A stretch of 37,797 bases of DNA from Nitrososphaeria archaeon (GCA_029776125.1 JARVJS010000079.1:1-37797), one strand, 5' to 3'; positions 1 to 9,543 are shown, numbered from the stretch's first letter. The notes: generated from the sequence alone by a model not told the origin. Translations and numbers: made by a program.

Positions 1-18
1 ATCATCCTTCTCACTCAT
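1..18 (-). CDS. Start of a gene running off the left edge, probably ScpB
   Basis: Only the first six codons are visible, reading M-S-E-K-D-D. The ATG shares one base with the TAA stop of scpA (a TAATG junction), which implies translational coupling. In many archaea and bacteria scpB follows scpA, and ScpB binds the ScpA kleisin in the SMC complex, so ScpB is the natural guess. The visible residues are too few to show it. That a coupled gene starts here is fairly sure; its identity is inferred from position only. Confidence 0.45.
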
Positions 19-659
19 TACACTAGCACCTTTATTATTATATCATCCTCTTTTTGAACAAGGTCAACAAACTCCTCTTGGGCTACAAAGAGTGTTAAAA
101 GAAAATTTCTTACAACCTCAATAATGGGCAAGCCTTCGACCATCCTTCTAAAGCTTATAACATGCTCTTCATCCATCAAAGAGATAAGCTTCTTCTTAAA
201 CTCCTTCAACATTTCACCAATGTTCATTAAAAAGGGGTCAGTTGGAAGCTCTAAACTTGCAACAGGAACAAGCGTTTCCTCCCTCTTCATCCTCTTAATC
301 GGAGAAGAGAATATTATCCTTTCTAAAGCAACAATAAGGTCGTCAACAGATGTAGAATAAACTTCATGCCTGTACGGTACATCAATTATTGTCGGAAGAG
401 AAAGTTCTCCACCCTCAAAACCCCTTGAAGCCTGTTTCTCGAAAAGGAAAAATGATTCAACCTGCAACTTATATATGATAGAAGACGATAATGCTACAGT
501 ACCATAAAGTCTAAGATCCTTCTTATAATCTGAATATAGTGTAATAAACTGTTTTAGAAGTTCTGTTATGTTTATTTCCCAAACCCTCCTTTTAGAGATA
601 CCTTCAGTGTCCACTAAAAGCTTTAAGGGAAACTTTGTCAGAGGAGACTTTACACTCAT
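18..659 (-). CDS. scpA: Segregation and condensation protein A (kleisin ScpA)
   Basis: ScpA is the kleisin that bridges the two ATPase heads of an SMC dimer and helps compact and separate chromosomes. The 213-residue product has the archaeal ScpA layout: an N-terminal helical part that would bind the SMC neck (about residues 1-90), a variable linker, and a C-terminal winged-helix-like part (about 150-213) for the second head. No catalytic motif is expected. Its ATG overlaps the smc stop as ATGA, and its own stop overlaps the next start by one base, so it is the middle gene of a coupled smc-scpA-(scpB) operon. The call rests on size, fold pattern and the strict link to smc. Kleisins diverge quickly, but the context makes the call secure. 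Confidence 0.85.
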   Translation of the reverse strand: MSVKSPLTKFPLKLLVDTEGISKRRVWEINITELLKQFITLYSDYKKDLRLYGTVALSSSIIYKLQVESFFLFEKQASRGFEGGELSLPTIIDVPYRHEVYSTSVDDLIVALERIIFSSPIKRMKREETLVPVASLELPTDPFLMNIGEMLKEFKKKLISLMDEEHVISFRRMVEGLPIIEVVRNFLLTLFVAQEEFVDLVQKEDDIIIKVLV

Positions 660-3600
660 GCCTTAACCTCCTTAACGGTAATACCAGGAGAATATTCTAC
701 AATATTTGCACTACCACCACGCTGATATACACCAAATATTTTATCAGCTTTAGAAAGTGTCAAATCCTTTAAAGTTATTAGTATAATTTGAGCTTCCTTA
801 GAACGTTCCTTCAAAATCTTTGTTAACCTTTCCAAATTCAACTGATCAAGGTGGGCGTCAACCTCGTCTAGTAAATAGAAGGGTGACTTGTATGCGCTCT
901 GCATCGCTAAAATAAATGCGACTGTTGTAATAGTCTTTTCACCACCACTTAGCATTAGAGACTCTTTAGGCTTTTTTCCTGGAAAACTGGCCATCAGATA
1001 GATTCCTCCTGAGAATATGTCATCAGGATTCTCTAGCTCAAGCCATGCTTCGCCGTCAGTAAGCTCCTTGAAAATGCTTCTTAGGCTACGGTCAATCTTT
1101 TCGAAAGCGTCCATGAACACCTTCTTCTTCTGGCTGTCAATTTCCTCTATCAAAGCAATAATACTTTCCCGCTCCTCCTCAAGCTGATTGCTTCTGATAG
1201 AAAGATTCTTGTAACCTTCAAGAACGTTCTCGTAATCTTTTTCAGCCAAAAAGTTTAGCATAGGCTTAACCTCCTCCATCTCCTGCTGAAGCATCATAAG
1301 AATATCTTCTGAGCCTTCAACATATTCTATTGGAGAACTGTAGCCATATAGCCTTAAAACATTATATTCAGCCTCAAGCTTTTCCCTCAAATTTTCAATC
1401 TTACCACTAATCTGATTTATTCTCAAAGTCGACCTGTTGATCATTTCATTTAAAGAATTAAGCTGTGAAATCTTTTCACTAATTTTTGTGTCATAGTCTG
1501 AGAGAGTCTTTTGCATGTTTATGGATGCTTGATGGAATTCCTCCTCCTTAGATTTTAAATCATCATATTTTTCCCTTAAGCCTTTTAAAAGGCGCCTATT
1601 TTCCTCAATTTTAGACTTGTTAGTTTCATACTCTGTCTTTAACTTTTCAATACTTTTTTTGGTATTATTGTATGATACTAGAACATCGTTTTCAAGCTTA
1701 CTCTTCATCTGCATAAGATTAATATTCATTTCATTGATTAGGTTTGTTAAAGATTGATGCTGACTGTTCAAGTTATTTAGAATACTATTCAATTCAATAA
1801 GCTTCTGTGCTAAAACATTTTCCTCATCACTTTGCAAAAATTTTAAGAGATCTACTCTTTTCAAATTCAATCTATTAATCTTTTCTTCTATCCTTTTAAG
1901 ATAGAAATCAACCTTAGAAAGCTTATTTCTCAAGCTATTGAGCTTCTCCTGATTTGAGGAATATGTTTCAGAATACTTTCTAACAAACTTGATTATTGAA
2001 TCAATTTCACCATGAACTTGGCCCAAGCTTTTAGAAATTTCAGCCTTCTTTTCCAATAGAGCCTTACTTTTTTCATTTAACCTTTCCAGGTCACTCTGCC
2101 TCTTTTCGACAATTCTCTTAAGGTTCACTATTACAGTCTTAAGTTCATTATAGTACTCGTCCGCACCGTAAGATGATACGGCCTCAAGAATTTCTGGAAA
2201 ACCTGAAACGTACCCCAAACCATATGGCTCATATAAGGCACCATCTAATGTAACACATCTAAACCCCTTTCCAGAATATGTTGACGCAGTAGAATTATCT
2301 TCCACCAATAAAGTGTTTTGGAAAAGGAAACTTTTCAGAACATCATAGCCTTCTTTAACATTAACAAAATTTGAAAGGTATCCTAGTACGCCAACACCAT
2401 CAGGAGGATTAGAAAGAGGCATAGGCTTTATCTCAGATAATGTTATTACATTAAATTGTTTTGCACCAATCTTTTTGGCTACCTCAATAAGCTTGTTTAA
2501 TGACTCATGATCTTCGACAACAATTGCATTAAACCATAGACCACAAACTGATTGAACCGGTTTAACATACTTTTCTTCAAAACTTATAAGGTCTTTTACA
2601 AGCCCAACACAACCTTCAACAGCACCAGTTTTGGCAAGAGAAACAAGCCTTTCCAAACCTTCTATATCAAGAACTTCTTCAGCAATCCTACGAACTGCTT
2701 CAGCCTTAACAATGTTCGATTCAACCTCCTCTAATATTTCAATGGAAGATTTTATGGCATCAAGCATCATCTTACGTCTTCTTTCAATATCCTCATAGGA
2801 TTTCGAAAGAGAAACTACTTCAGTGGATTCACTCTGTAAGAGATTGTCTAGGTTTGAAAGTGACTGTTTAAGTTCATTTAATATTGTTGAGAAAGAGTTC
2901 TGTTTGTTTTCGAGCACCTTCACCCTATACGAAAGTTTTGTGTAAATGGACGATATCTTCTCTTTTTTAGCTTTATCCCTTTCTAAGATGGCGTCTATCT
3001 TCTTAATTTTAGTATCAACTCTAATCTTTTGAGACTTTAACCTAGAAATCTTCTTATTCAATTCATTTATTTCTGATGAAATCTTTTTTATTTCTTGCGA
3101 AAGATTTTGTCGTTCACCCTCCTTAACCTTAATTTCGCTCCTCAATTTTTCAAAATTTTGGGAAAGAGCGTTTTTTTCAGCCTCAAGACCTGAAAGCATT
3201 GTTGACAATGTTGAAATATCCTGTTCTATCTCTTGATTTCTTTCTTCAAGAGACTTTATAGAAGATGATAACTCATCTATCTTAGAAAAAGTTGAAGCAA
3301 GCTCCATTTCATAGTTTACGAAAGTCTTTGAAGGATCAGATATTGATGAAAGAAAACGTTCTTTTTCACTCTTTAACACGTCTATTTCAGACTCTAGAAC
3401 AGTTTTATCATATAATCTTTTCTTTAACAGCGTCTTTTCTTCTTCTAGGCTAGAGTTCAAAGAGGAAATGGACTGAGTAAGAAAATTTATGCTTTTGGAA
3501 GTCTTCATTGCATTAAGGCGCCTCACTTCTTCTTCAATGTGACGATATCTTAGTAGTATGTTTCTTGCCTCCTCATTCTTTCTCAAAACATTCCTTATTT

Positions 3601-4192
3601 CCCCAATCCTAGCAAAGGCTATTTCAAGCTTATGCGTTGCCTCTTCAAGATTCTTTAAAGCTTCAGCCTTTTTTTCATCAAATTGTGCCACACCAACAAG
3701 ACCTTCGAGAAGGCGACGGCGTTCGTCCGGCCTTAATTCAGCAACACGATTAATCATACCCTGCAAGACAACATTAAATGCTTCAGGCGAAATTAAGCAA
3801 AGTTGTGTCAGGTTTAGAACCATCTGCTTAGAAACATGCCTACCGTTTATTTTAAACACGGACTCGCCATCCTCTCTAATTTCTCTCGTGAAAGTTACTG
3901 TATCAGCATCTATAGGAATTTCCCTACCAGAGTTTTCAAACTGAACAGAAACAATCGCTTTAGATGCTTTCTCGCCTCCAACACCGCCATCAAATAAAAG
4001 ATTCTTTAAACTTGTTACCCTCAATGTCTTTGGACTGCTTTCACCCAAAGCAAAGAGTATGGCATCAAATATGTTAGACTTTCCAGACCCATTTAATCCA
4101 GTAATTGCAATGAAACCCGGTTGAAGGTTTAACGTAACCTTCTTGTTAAAGGTTTTAAAACCTTCAGCTTCAACCTTCTTTATATACAGCAT
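656..4192 (-). CDS. smc: Chromosome segregation ATPase SMC
   Basis: This is a full-length SMC of 1178 residues, the usual size. The Walker A motif GLNGSGKSN is at residues 32-40. Two long coiled-coil arms flank a hinge at about residues 520-660, which contains the motif VEGCVGLVKD near its start. The ABC signature LSGGEK begins at residue 1081, and the Walker B motif FYLLDEVD with the D-loop follows at about 1105-1115. The protein forms ATP-driven dimers that extrude or entrap DNA with ScpA. It is the first gene of the operon, starts with ATG and overlaps scpA by four bases. Canonical SMC is absent from Sulfolobales, which use coalescin, so its presence beside Cdv genes is useful for taxonomy. 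Confidence 0.97.
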   Translation of the reverse strand: MLYIKKVEAEGFKTFNKKVTLNLQPGFIAITGLNGSGKSNIFDAILFALGESSPKTLRVTSLKNLLFDGGVGGEKASKAIVSVQFENSGREIPIDADTVTFTREIREDGESVFKINGRHVSKQMVLNLTQLCLISPEAFNVVLQGMINRVAELRPDERRRLLEGLVGVAQFDEKKAEALKNLEEATHKLEIAFARIGEIRNVLRKNEEARNILLRYRHIEEEVRRLNAMKTSKSINFLTQSISSLNSSLEEEKTLLKKRLYDKTVLESEIDVLKSEKERFLSSISDPSKTFVNYEMELASTFSKIDELSSSIKSLEERNQEIEQDISTLSTMLSGLEAEKNALSQNFEKLRSEIKVKEGERQNLSQEIKKISSEINELNKKISRLKSQKIRVDTKIKKIDAILERDKAKKEKISSIYTKLSYRVKVLENKQNSFSTILNELKQSLSNLDNLLQSESTEVVSLSKSYEDIERRRKMMLDAIKSSIEILEEVESNIVKAEAVRRIAEEVLDIEGLERLVSLAKTGAVEGCVGLVKDLISFEEKYVKPVQSVCGLWFNAIVVEDHESLNKLIEVAKKIGAKQFNVITLSEIKPMPLSNPPDGVGVLGYLSNFVNVKEGYDVLKSFLFQNTLLVEDNSTASTYSGKGFRCVTLDGALYEPYGLGYVSGFPEILEAVSSYGADEYYNELKTVIVNLKRIVEKRQSDLERLNEKSKALLEKKAEISKSLGQVHGEIDSIIKFVRKYSETYSSNQEKLNSLRNKLSKVDFYLKRIEEKINRLNLKRVDLLKFLQSDEENVLAQKLIELNSILNNLNSQHQSLTNLINEMNINLMQMKSKLENDVLVSYNNTKKSIEKLKTEYETNKSKIEENRRLLKGLREKYDDLKSKEEEFHQASINMQKTLSDYDTKISEKISQLNSLNEMINRSTLRINQISGKIENLREKLEAEYNVLRLYGYSSPIEYVEGSEDILMMLQQEMEEVKPMLNFLAEKDYENVLEGYKNLSIRSNQLEEERESIIALIEEIDSQKKKVFMDAFEKIDRSLRSIFKELTDGEAWLELENPDDIFSGGIYLMASFPGKKPKESLMLSGGEKTITTVAFILAMQSAYKSPFYLLDEVDAHLDQLNLERLTKILKERSKEAQIILITLKDLTLSKADKIFGVYQRGGSANIVEYSPGITVKEVKA

Positions 4193-4255
4193 TCCAATCT
4201 ATACATCAATAGAGTAAGAACATTGTGTTAATAATTTTTTAAAATATTAAGAATT

Positions 4256-5821
4256 TTAAACCTCTTTGTCAAAAGGTTTCAAGACAGCCGGTATTTCATT
4301 CAATATGTCGGATGCGAGAACGTGGAAGCCTCTTTTCTCCACAGCCCTTATCCCCGCATCACCATGAGCATAGGCGGCAGCCACTGCAGAAGAAAAGTAG
4401 TCATTTTCCCATGCAAGGAAGGTGCCTAAGATTCCGGATAATACATCACCACTTCCTCCAACCGCCATACCGGGTGTTGACCAACGATTAACTTTAACCC
4501 TAAAACCATCCGTAATAATGGTATCATGGCCTTTAAGAAGAAGGGTGAAATTATATTTTCGTGAAACGTCTACAGCCACGTCAATACGCTCCCACCACCT
4601 TTCTCCAACAGAAAAACCGAAGACGTACCTAAATTCACCCGAATGAGGAGTTGCGACAACTCCTTCAAGCAATTCGGGACTATCCTTTAATGCCTTAAAT
4701 CCGTCAGCATCAAGAACAACCTTAACCGCACCCTTACACGTTCGTAGAAGCTCCTGCACCATTTCAACAGTTTCATGATGGAGACCTAGTCCTGGACCTA
4801 CAACAACTACATCAGCCTTCACAAGAAGACCTTTTATTAAATCTATATCATTTAATGTGAAGTGAGCATGTTTTGTAGGATATACTATTAGGTCAGGCGA
4901 AATCGGTCTAATAGAAGATGCTACTGATTCAGGGACTATCAGGTATACTAGTCCAGCACCAGTTCTATAGGACGAGAGAGCAGCAAGTGCTGGTGCCCCC
5001 GAGTAGAATTCACATCCTCCAATAATAAGCACCGTCCCATAGTCCCCTTTATGAGAATACGCTTTTCTAGGCTTTATTACACGTCTTAAATCACCTGGTC
5101 CTGTAAAAAACTCAGCTTCCCAAGGTATTCCTATTCCTTCAACAAAAACTTCTCCAGTATATTCACCTTTACCAACAAGACCCTTCTTCATTTTATGAAA
5201 TGTAATTGTATATGACGCCTTAACAGAAGTGCCATGAATTTCTCCAGTAGACGGGTTTAGGCCTGTTGGCGTATCTACTGCAACTACAACCTTCTTAACA
5301 CCATTTATTGCATCGACAATAGATTTTATAGGATCATTTAATACACCTTTTACTCCAGTACCTAATATTGCGTCAACAATAATATCACATTCTTCAAAAG
5401 CCCTTTTCAAGGCTTCGATAGAAGAAGTATCTGTTAAAAAGAATTTTTCAACATCATCCATTTTTTCCAAAAGAAACCAATTTAACCTAGCTTCCTCACT
5501 TCTAATATCAGAGGGACGACCTACAAGTGCAACCTTAATGTTCAAAAGATTGTTTCTCAAATGTCTTGCCACAACAAAACCATCTCCACCATTATTTCCA
5601 GTTCCACATACCACAACAACACTTCTAACATTACCGCCATATTTTTTTAGAATAAAGTCAGCCACCTTCGCACCAGCATTTTCCATCATCAAAAGCCTTG
5701 AAAAACCAAGGCCCACAGCATTTTCTTCAATAGCAGACATTTCTTCCGAAGAAACCTCTTTTGGAGTAAAGAGCCTATAGTAATCAAGTAGATTTTGAAC
5801 CATTACATTTATGGTAAACAT
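4256..5821 (-). CDS. nnr: Bifunctional NAD(P)H-hydrate epimerase / ADP-dependent dehydratase
   Basis: Nnr repairs NADH and NADPH damaged by hydration: the N-terminal YjeF_N domain epimerises the hydrates and the C-terminal ribokinase-like domain dehydrates the S form using ADP. The epimerase motif NNGGDGFVVARHL is at about residues 76-88. In the dehydratase half I see the glycine-rich GPGLG, LDADGFKAL, TPHSGEF and LLKGHDT blocks, and the catalytic GSGD loop at 456-459. At 521 residues it is a normal fused enzyme. A TATA-like box at 5846-5854 lies about 28 bases before the ATG, supporting this start on a leaderless mRNA. It appears to be a single-gene unit. Confidence 0.95.
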   Translation of the reverse strand: MFTINVMVQNLLDYYRLFTPKEVSSEEMSAIEENAVGLGFSRLLMMENAGAKVADFILKKYGGNVRSVVVVCGTGNNGGDGFVVARHLRNNLLNIKVALVGRPSDIRSEEARLNWFLLEKMDDVEKFFLTDTSSIEALKRAFEECDIIVDAILGTGVKGVLNDPIKSIVDAINGVKKVVVAVDTPTGLNPSTGEIHGTSVKASYTITFHKMKKGLVGKGEYTGEVFVEGIGIPWEAEFFTGPGDLRRVIKPRKAYSHKGDYGTVLIIGGCEFYSGAPALAALSSYRTGAGLVYLIVPESVASSIRPISPDLIVYPTKHAHFTLNDIDLIKGLLVKADVVVVGPGLGLHHETVEMVQELLRTCKGAVKVVLDADGFKALKDSPELLEGVVATPHSGEFRYVFGFSVGERWWERIDVAVDVSRKYNFTLLLKGHDTIITDGFRVKVNRWSTPGMAVGGSGDVLSGILGTFLAWENDYFSSAVAAAYAHGDAGIRAVEKRGFHVLASDILNEIPAVLKPFDKEV

Positions 5822-5845
5822 TAAAGATATTAAAGTTTACTTGAG

Positions 5846-5854
5846 CTATAAAAA
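5846..5854 (-). promoter_or_regulatory. TATA-like box of nnr
   Basis: On the minus strand this reads TTTTTATAG, centred about 28 bases upstream of the nnr ATG at 5821. This is the spacing expected when transcription begins at the start codon, so the mRNA is probably leaderless. It is inferred from sequence and spacing only. Confidence 0.5.
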
Positions 5855-5887
5855 TGGAGACTATTGTTTCAAGCTTTGTATGGTAAA

Positions 5888-7276
5888 CTAAAGTTGCCTT
5901 AAATCAGTTTCACATTCAACAATCCTATTAGATAAGCATACTGTGTAAGATGCGATCTTCCAAGTAGTGTCAACAGTTATAAACTCATTAGGTGCATGAG
6001 CTCGTTCACCATGGCCTGGCCCAGTTACAATAACAGGTATCTTTAGAATTCTTGTAAAGAGGTGCATTGGAGCCGAACCTGTGATTAGAGGAATAATGTA
6101 GGGTTTCATGTTCATGTCTGCGTAAGCTTCCTTCGCAACATTTACCACTGGAGCTCTTGGACTTATTTTACTCCAAGTATAACCATCAAGCACATTAACT
6201 TCAACCAGATCAGATAAACCGAGTCTTTCAATAAGAGACTTTAAGCCTTGGATAACATCTTCTGGCTCAATGTTAGGAACAATCCTAAAGTCAATCCTTA
6301 AAGTAGCCTCATTCGGCAAAACAGTCTTAGTACCTGGGCCAACATATCCGGCACTGAAACCATCAACATTAACATTTGGTTTGAAGAAGACAGCATGATA
6401 CCAGTCACGACCGCGCAGTCTAGAAGATTTTATACCATGGGAAGCCATCATTTTGTCAAGTGGAGTACATTCAATAAGCTGATCTAAAAGCATAAGGTCG
6501 TCTGGTGTGGGAAGAACAGCCTTTTCTTCAAGCCAAGGAATTTTGGGCCCAAAATGTGGGTCAATTAGTTCAGAAACAATTTTACTTAAAACAACTGCAG
6601 GATTATAGAAGCCCCTACTGTAGCTTCCGTGAACCTCATATTTGCTTGTACTACATTTTAATTCTATAAAGACTATGCCCTTGTTTCCAAGCTGAATCCT
6701 AGGCTTACCAACCTCAACTTCTGAAGGTAAAGTGAAGAGTGCAGTGTCTGCATCCTTTAGTTCACTCTTCTTGTCTTCAACAAACTTTGGCATGCTTGGG
6801 GAACCAAGCTCCTCCTCTCCCTCAAGTGCAAATATTATGTTCACAGGAGATTCTCCTAGAACATTGATCATAGCTTCAAAGCCTAAAAGAGTTGACATTA
6901 GTGCACCCTTTGTGTTTGTAGCACCCCTTGCAATAATTTTATCTTCTACAATTCTTGCCTCAAAAGGAGGGGAGGACCAGAGCTCTAGAGGACCTGTCGG
7001 TTGGACATCATACATGTTATAAAATATTAATGTTTTATCTTTACCGGAATCAAGCCTACCGTAGACGATAGGGTGGCCGCCATATCTTAATAGGGTTGTG
7101 GTAGCGCCAAGCCTATCTCTAATCCAGTCTCTTAGATATCCTGCAACATCTTCTATACCTTCACCGGTTCCAGAAACACTCGGCATCCTTAGAAGCTTTC
7201 TAACTTCTTCAACAACATAGTCTTTATTTGATAAGATTTTTTCAACAACCTTCCTAAAATCAAATCCTTTAGACAT
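5888..7276 (-). CDS. M20-family dipeptidase-like protein with altered metal site
   Basis: Colinear with carnosinase/CNDP-type M20 metallopeptidases along its whole length (about 462 residues): N-terminal helical part, catalytic domain, lid (dimerisation) domain at about 200-320, then the rest of the catalytic domain. Compared with human CN2, three of five metal ligands differ. The first His is Met88 (in YNMYDVQP), the bridging Asp is Asn121 (in GATNTKG) and the third-site Asp is Leu183. The general base and ligand Glu pair (E155, E156), the Asp of the first motif (D90), a lid-domain His and the last ligand His427 remain. It may be a non-metal homologue, bind one metal, or have a new role. Start: the ATG at 7276 lies about 28 bases after the box at 7301-7310; the in-frame TTG at 7288 is too close to it. 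Confidence 0.85.
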   Translation of the reverse strand: MSKGFDFRKVVEKILSNKDYVVEEVRKLLRMPSVSGTGEGIEDVAGYLRDWIRDRLGATTTLLRYGGHPIVYGRLDSGKDKTLIFYNMYDVQPTGPLELWSSPPFEARIVEDKIIARGATNTKGALMSTLLGFEAMINVLGESPVNIIFALEGEEELGSPSMPKFVEDKKSELKDADTALFTLPSEVEVGKPRIQLGNKGIVFIELKCSTSKYEVHGSYSRGFYNPAVVLSKIVSELIDPHFGPKIPWLEEKAVLPTPDDLMLLDQLIECTPLDKMMASHGIKSSRLRGRDWYHAVFFKPNVNVDGFSAGYVGPGTKTVLPNEATLRIDFRIVPNIEPEDVIQGLKSLIERLGLSDLVEVNVLDGYTWSKISPRAPVVNVAKEAYADMNMKPYIIPLITGSAPMHLFTRILKIPVIVTGPGHGERAHAPNEFITVDTTWKIASYTVCLSNRIVECETDLRQL

Positions 7277-7300
7277 TGCACATACCAATACTTAATAAGC

Positions 7301-7310
7301 TATATATTGT
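7301..7310 (-). promoter_or_regulatory. TATA-like box of the M20 gene
   Basis: The minus strand reads ACAATATATA, centred about 28 bases before the ATG at 7276. It sits directly after the fumarase beta gene (stop at 7319-7321), so the M20 gene has its own promoter although it lies downstream of the fumarase pair. It also decides the start codon, because the upstream TTG at 7288 would fall before the expected transcription start. Confidence 0.5.
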
Positions 7311-7318
7311 TATTGTTT

Positions 7319-7924
7319 TTATAATCTTGATGAAAGCTCTTTATCCAAATTCTTTAGCATCTCAAATTTTTTACTATTAATTGACTTTATTCTTTCATCA
7401 AACATGTTATTTCCTTTCGTGTCAATGGATATTATTAGTGGGCCAAAGTTTTCAACCTCTAAAATCCAGAGCGCCTCAGGTACACCAAGGTCAAGCCATT
7501 CTACACCCAAAACTCTTCTAACCCTTTCAGCTGCAACAACTGCACAACCACCAGGAAATATGGCATGGACTGCCTTAAACTTTCTACAAGCGTCAGCAGT
7601 TCTGGACCCCATGCCACCCTTTCCAATAATCATCTTCACACCAGTCCTTTCTATAAAATCGTATTCGAGAGATTCCATCCTCATACTTGTTGTAGGCCCT
7701 ATGGAAACAATGGACCAACCACCGTCAACCTTCTTAACAATAGGACCTGCATGAAAGATTGGGAGAAACTTTAAACTTAAAGGTAAATTTAACCCGTGCT
7801 TCAAAAACCTTTCATGAGCAGCATCTCTAGCCGTTACAAGGACACCGTTCAAGTAGATAATGTCACCCACATTAATTCTTTCCAACACATCATCTTTTAT
7901 CGGAGTATTTATCACCAAACTCAT
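7319..7924 (-). CDS. Class I fumarate hydratase, beta (C-terminal) subunit
   Basis: The 201-residue product matches the small subunit of oxygen-sensitive, 4Fe-4S class I fumarases and related L-tartrate dehydratases. Visible family features are the GKGGMG segment, the FPGGCAVVAAERV stretch and the WLDLGVPEALWILEVENFGPLIISID block that contributes to substrate binding. It should pair with the alpha subunit to interconvert fumarate and malate in the citrate cycle. Its ATG overlaps the alpha stop by four bases (ATGA), so the two are coupled at equal dose. Tartrate dehydratase activity cannot be excluded from sequence alone; fumarase is the common role in archaea. Confidence 0.92.
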   Translation of the reverse strand: MSLVINTPIKDDVLERINVGDIIYLNGVLVTARDAAHERFLKHGLNLPLSLKFLPIFHAGPIVKKVDGGWSIVSIGPTTSMRMESLEYDFIERTGVKMIIGKGGMGSRTADACRKFKAVHAIFPGGCAVVAAERVRRVLGVEWLDLGVPEALWILEVENFGPLIISIDTKGNNMFDERIKSINSKKFEMLKNLDKELSSRL

Positions 7925-8802
7925 AAGACTACACCCCTATAGAGTGGAAGCTCGTAGGTTAAATCGGATTTTATTTTTATCACCCCCCTTCTATGAGCCC
8001 AACATCCAGTCGATATACCAACAGCCAAGGTTGCAGGATGCCGTGCAGAATATTCAACATTAACACCTAAAACTGAAGTTTTACCACCTAACCCCTGTGG
8101 ACCAATTTCGAGACCACAAACCTTATCATATATTATTCTTTCAAGTAATGCAGCCTTAGGATTAGGGTTTGTTGAACCAATAGGCCTTAAAAGAGCCCTT
8201 TTAGACAATAGTGCAGCGGTCTCTACTGTAGTACCAATACCTACACCCAATAGGAATGGTGGGCACGCATTTAATCCATAACCTGACACAACATCTAGAA
8301 CAAATTCTATAACGCCCTTAAATCCTGATGCGGGAGGAAGAACTTTGGCATTCCCTGTCAAGGAAGTACCTCCACCAGCAAGATACAATACTATTTCAGC
8401 ATAGTCGGCATTTGACAAAATATTCCATTCAATCCATGGCAACCTTGTGCCAACATTATTGCCAGTATTCTTTTCCTCAAAGGGTTCAACTACATTAGGT
8501 CTCAATGGAACATCTTCTGTAGCCTTAATCGTTGCAGCCGTCACAGCCTCCTGGAGTACATTTATGTAAGGAAATTTTGTTCCAACATCAATAAAGAACA
8601 TCAGCACACCCGTGTCCTGACATACTGGTACACCCTTTTCTAAAGCAAGCTTAATATTATCAAACATTAGCGAATATATAGCCTTACCCCAGTAGGAGTT
8701 CTCATTTGAAGACAAAGCCTTTAGGGCAGCTAAAACATCATCAGGCAACCTTATTGCAACGGTCTTAATAAATTTAGAGAGAAGCCTAACAAGCTCATCC
8801 AT
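7921..8802 (-). CDS. Class I fumarate hydratase, alpha (N-terminal) subunit
   Basis: This 293-residue subunit carries the iron-sulfur site of class I fumarase. The three expected cluster cysteines are visible: C61 in the PVCQDTG motif, C180 in NACPPFLLG and C267 in STGCWAHRRG. The hydratase adds water to fumarate to make malate in the cytoplasm. It is first in a two-gene operon with the beta subunit. A TATA-like box at 8826-8834 lies about 28 bases before the ATG, pointing to a leaderless transcript. An L-tartrate dehydratase is the main alternative. Confidence 0.93.
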   Translation of the reverse strand: MDELVRLLSKFIKTVAIRLPDDVLAALKALSSNENSYWGKAIYSLMFDNIKLALEKGVPVCQDTGVLMFFIDVGTKFPYINVLQEAVTAATIKATEDVPLRPNVVEPFEEKNTGNNVGTRLPWIEWNILSNADYAEIVLYLAGGGTSLTGNAKVLPPASGFKGVIEFVLDVVSGYGLNACPPFLLGVGIGTTVETAALLSKRALLRPIGSTNPNPKAALLERIIYDKVCGLEIGPQGLGGKTSVLGVNVEYSARHPATLAVGISTGCWAHRRGVIKIKSDLTYELPLYRGVVL

Positions 8803-8825
8803 ACCAGAAAAGGAAAATTAATAGA

Positions 8826-8834
8826 GTATATAAG
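8826..8834 (-). promoter_or_regulatory. TATA-like box of the fumarase operon
   Basis: The minus strand reads CTTATATAC, centred about 28 bases upstream of the alpha-subunit ATG at 8802. This is the clearest TATA-like box in the left part of the window and implies a leaderless mRNA. Confidence 0.55.
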
Positions 8835-8863
8835 TTTAAGAAAAAAATTTGGGTTTAGAAACT

Positions 8864-9499
8864 TTATACCTTTAAAACATGTCTTACGAAGGAAAGTTCA
8901 GGCAAAGCGCCTTCAAACGAGATCTTATCATTTATTATAACTTTTGGTACAGCAAACACTTGATACTTGTTTGCAAGGTGAGGAAATTCTGTTGCATCCA
9001 CCATGTCTGCACTAATAAGGTCACTTTCTAGAGCGAGTTTGTGTGCAGTTTCAACGGCCATCGGACAATATGGACATGTTAACGTTACAAAAACTTGAAT
9101 GTGCACTGGTTTCGTTAAAGATTTTAGCATATTTCTTGAATCTTGGGAGAGACCAGAATCTTTTGAAGAAACAATCTTTATAGCATGTAATAGGGAATTG
9201 AATTCATAGCCTCCTGGAAGACCATAGAATCTTATTCCATAATCCCTTTCGCCTTCAACAACAATTGCAGGAATTTTATCAATCTTATATTTTTCAACCT
9301 TATCCTTGTCAGAAACAAAATCGTGAATCTCAAGCCTTACTTTATTAGAAAGTGAGGAAAGCTCTTCAACAAGCTGTCTAGCATCAGCACAAGTTTCGCA
9401 TTCAAACTCCTGTGTGAATAGTGTAAGTTTAACTGGCGCAGGAAGGGTGTCAAAAACCTCTTTTACACGCACTCTTATCCTCTCAGACAATAGGGGCAT
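8864..9499 (-). CDS. Protein disulfide oxidoreductase (two-thioredoxin-fold PDO)
   Basis: Two fused thioredoxin/glutaredoxin folds make up this 211-residue protein. The N-terminal active site is C34-E-T-C37 and the C-terminal site is C142-P-Y-C145; each fold has its cis-proline segment (KIPAIVV and AVPKVII). PDO catalyses formation and reshuffling of disulfides in cytosolic proteins and is typical of hyperthermophilic archaea and bacteria, where intracellular disulfides are common. The ATG is preceded by a GGTGG ribosome binding site and by a TATA-like TTTATAG near 9532-9540, so it has a short leader. It is a single gene with no obvious partner here. Confidence 0.92.
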   Translation of the reverse strand: MPLLSERIRVRVKEVFDTLPAPVKLTLFTQEFECETCADARQLVEELSSLSNKVRLEIHDFVSDKDKVEKYKIDKIPAIVVEGERDYGIRFYGLPGGYEFNSLLHAIKIVSSKDSGLSQDSRNMLKSLTKPVHIQVFVTLTCPYCPMAVETAHKLALESDLISADMVDATEFPHLANKYQVFAVPKVIINDKISFEGALPELSFVRHVLKV

Positions 9500-9543
9500 A
9501 AATTTACCACCAAAGTTTTTTGGAGACGGAGTGCTATAAACTT

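Noticed and set aside
5834..5889. AGTTTAC/GTAAACT inverted repeat between nnr and the M20 gene
   Set aside because: Seven-base arms over 40 bases apart in AT-rich DNA, one arm inside the end of the M20 gene; expected by chance.
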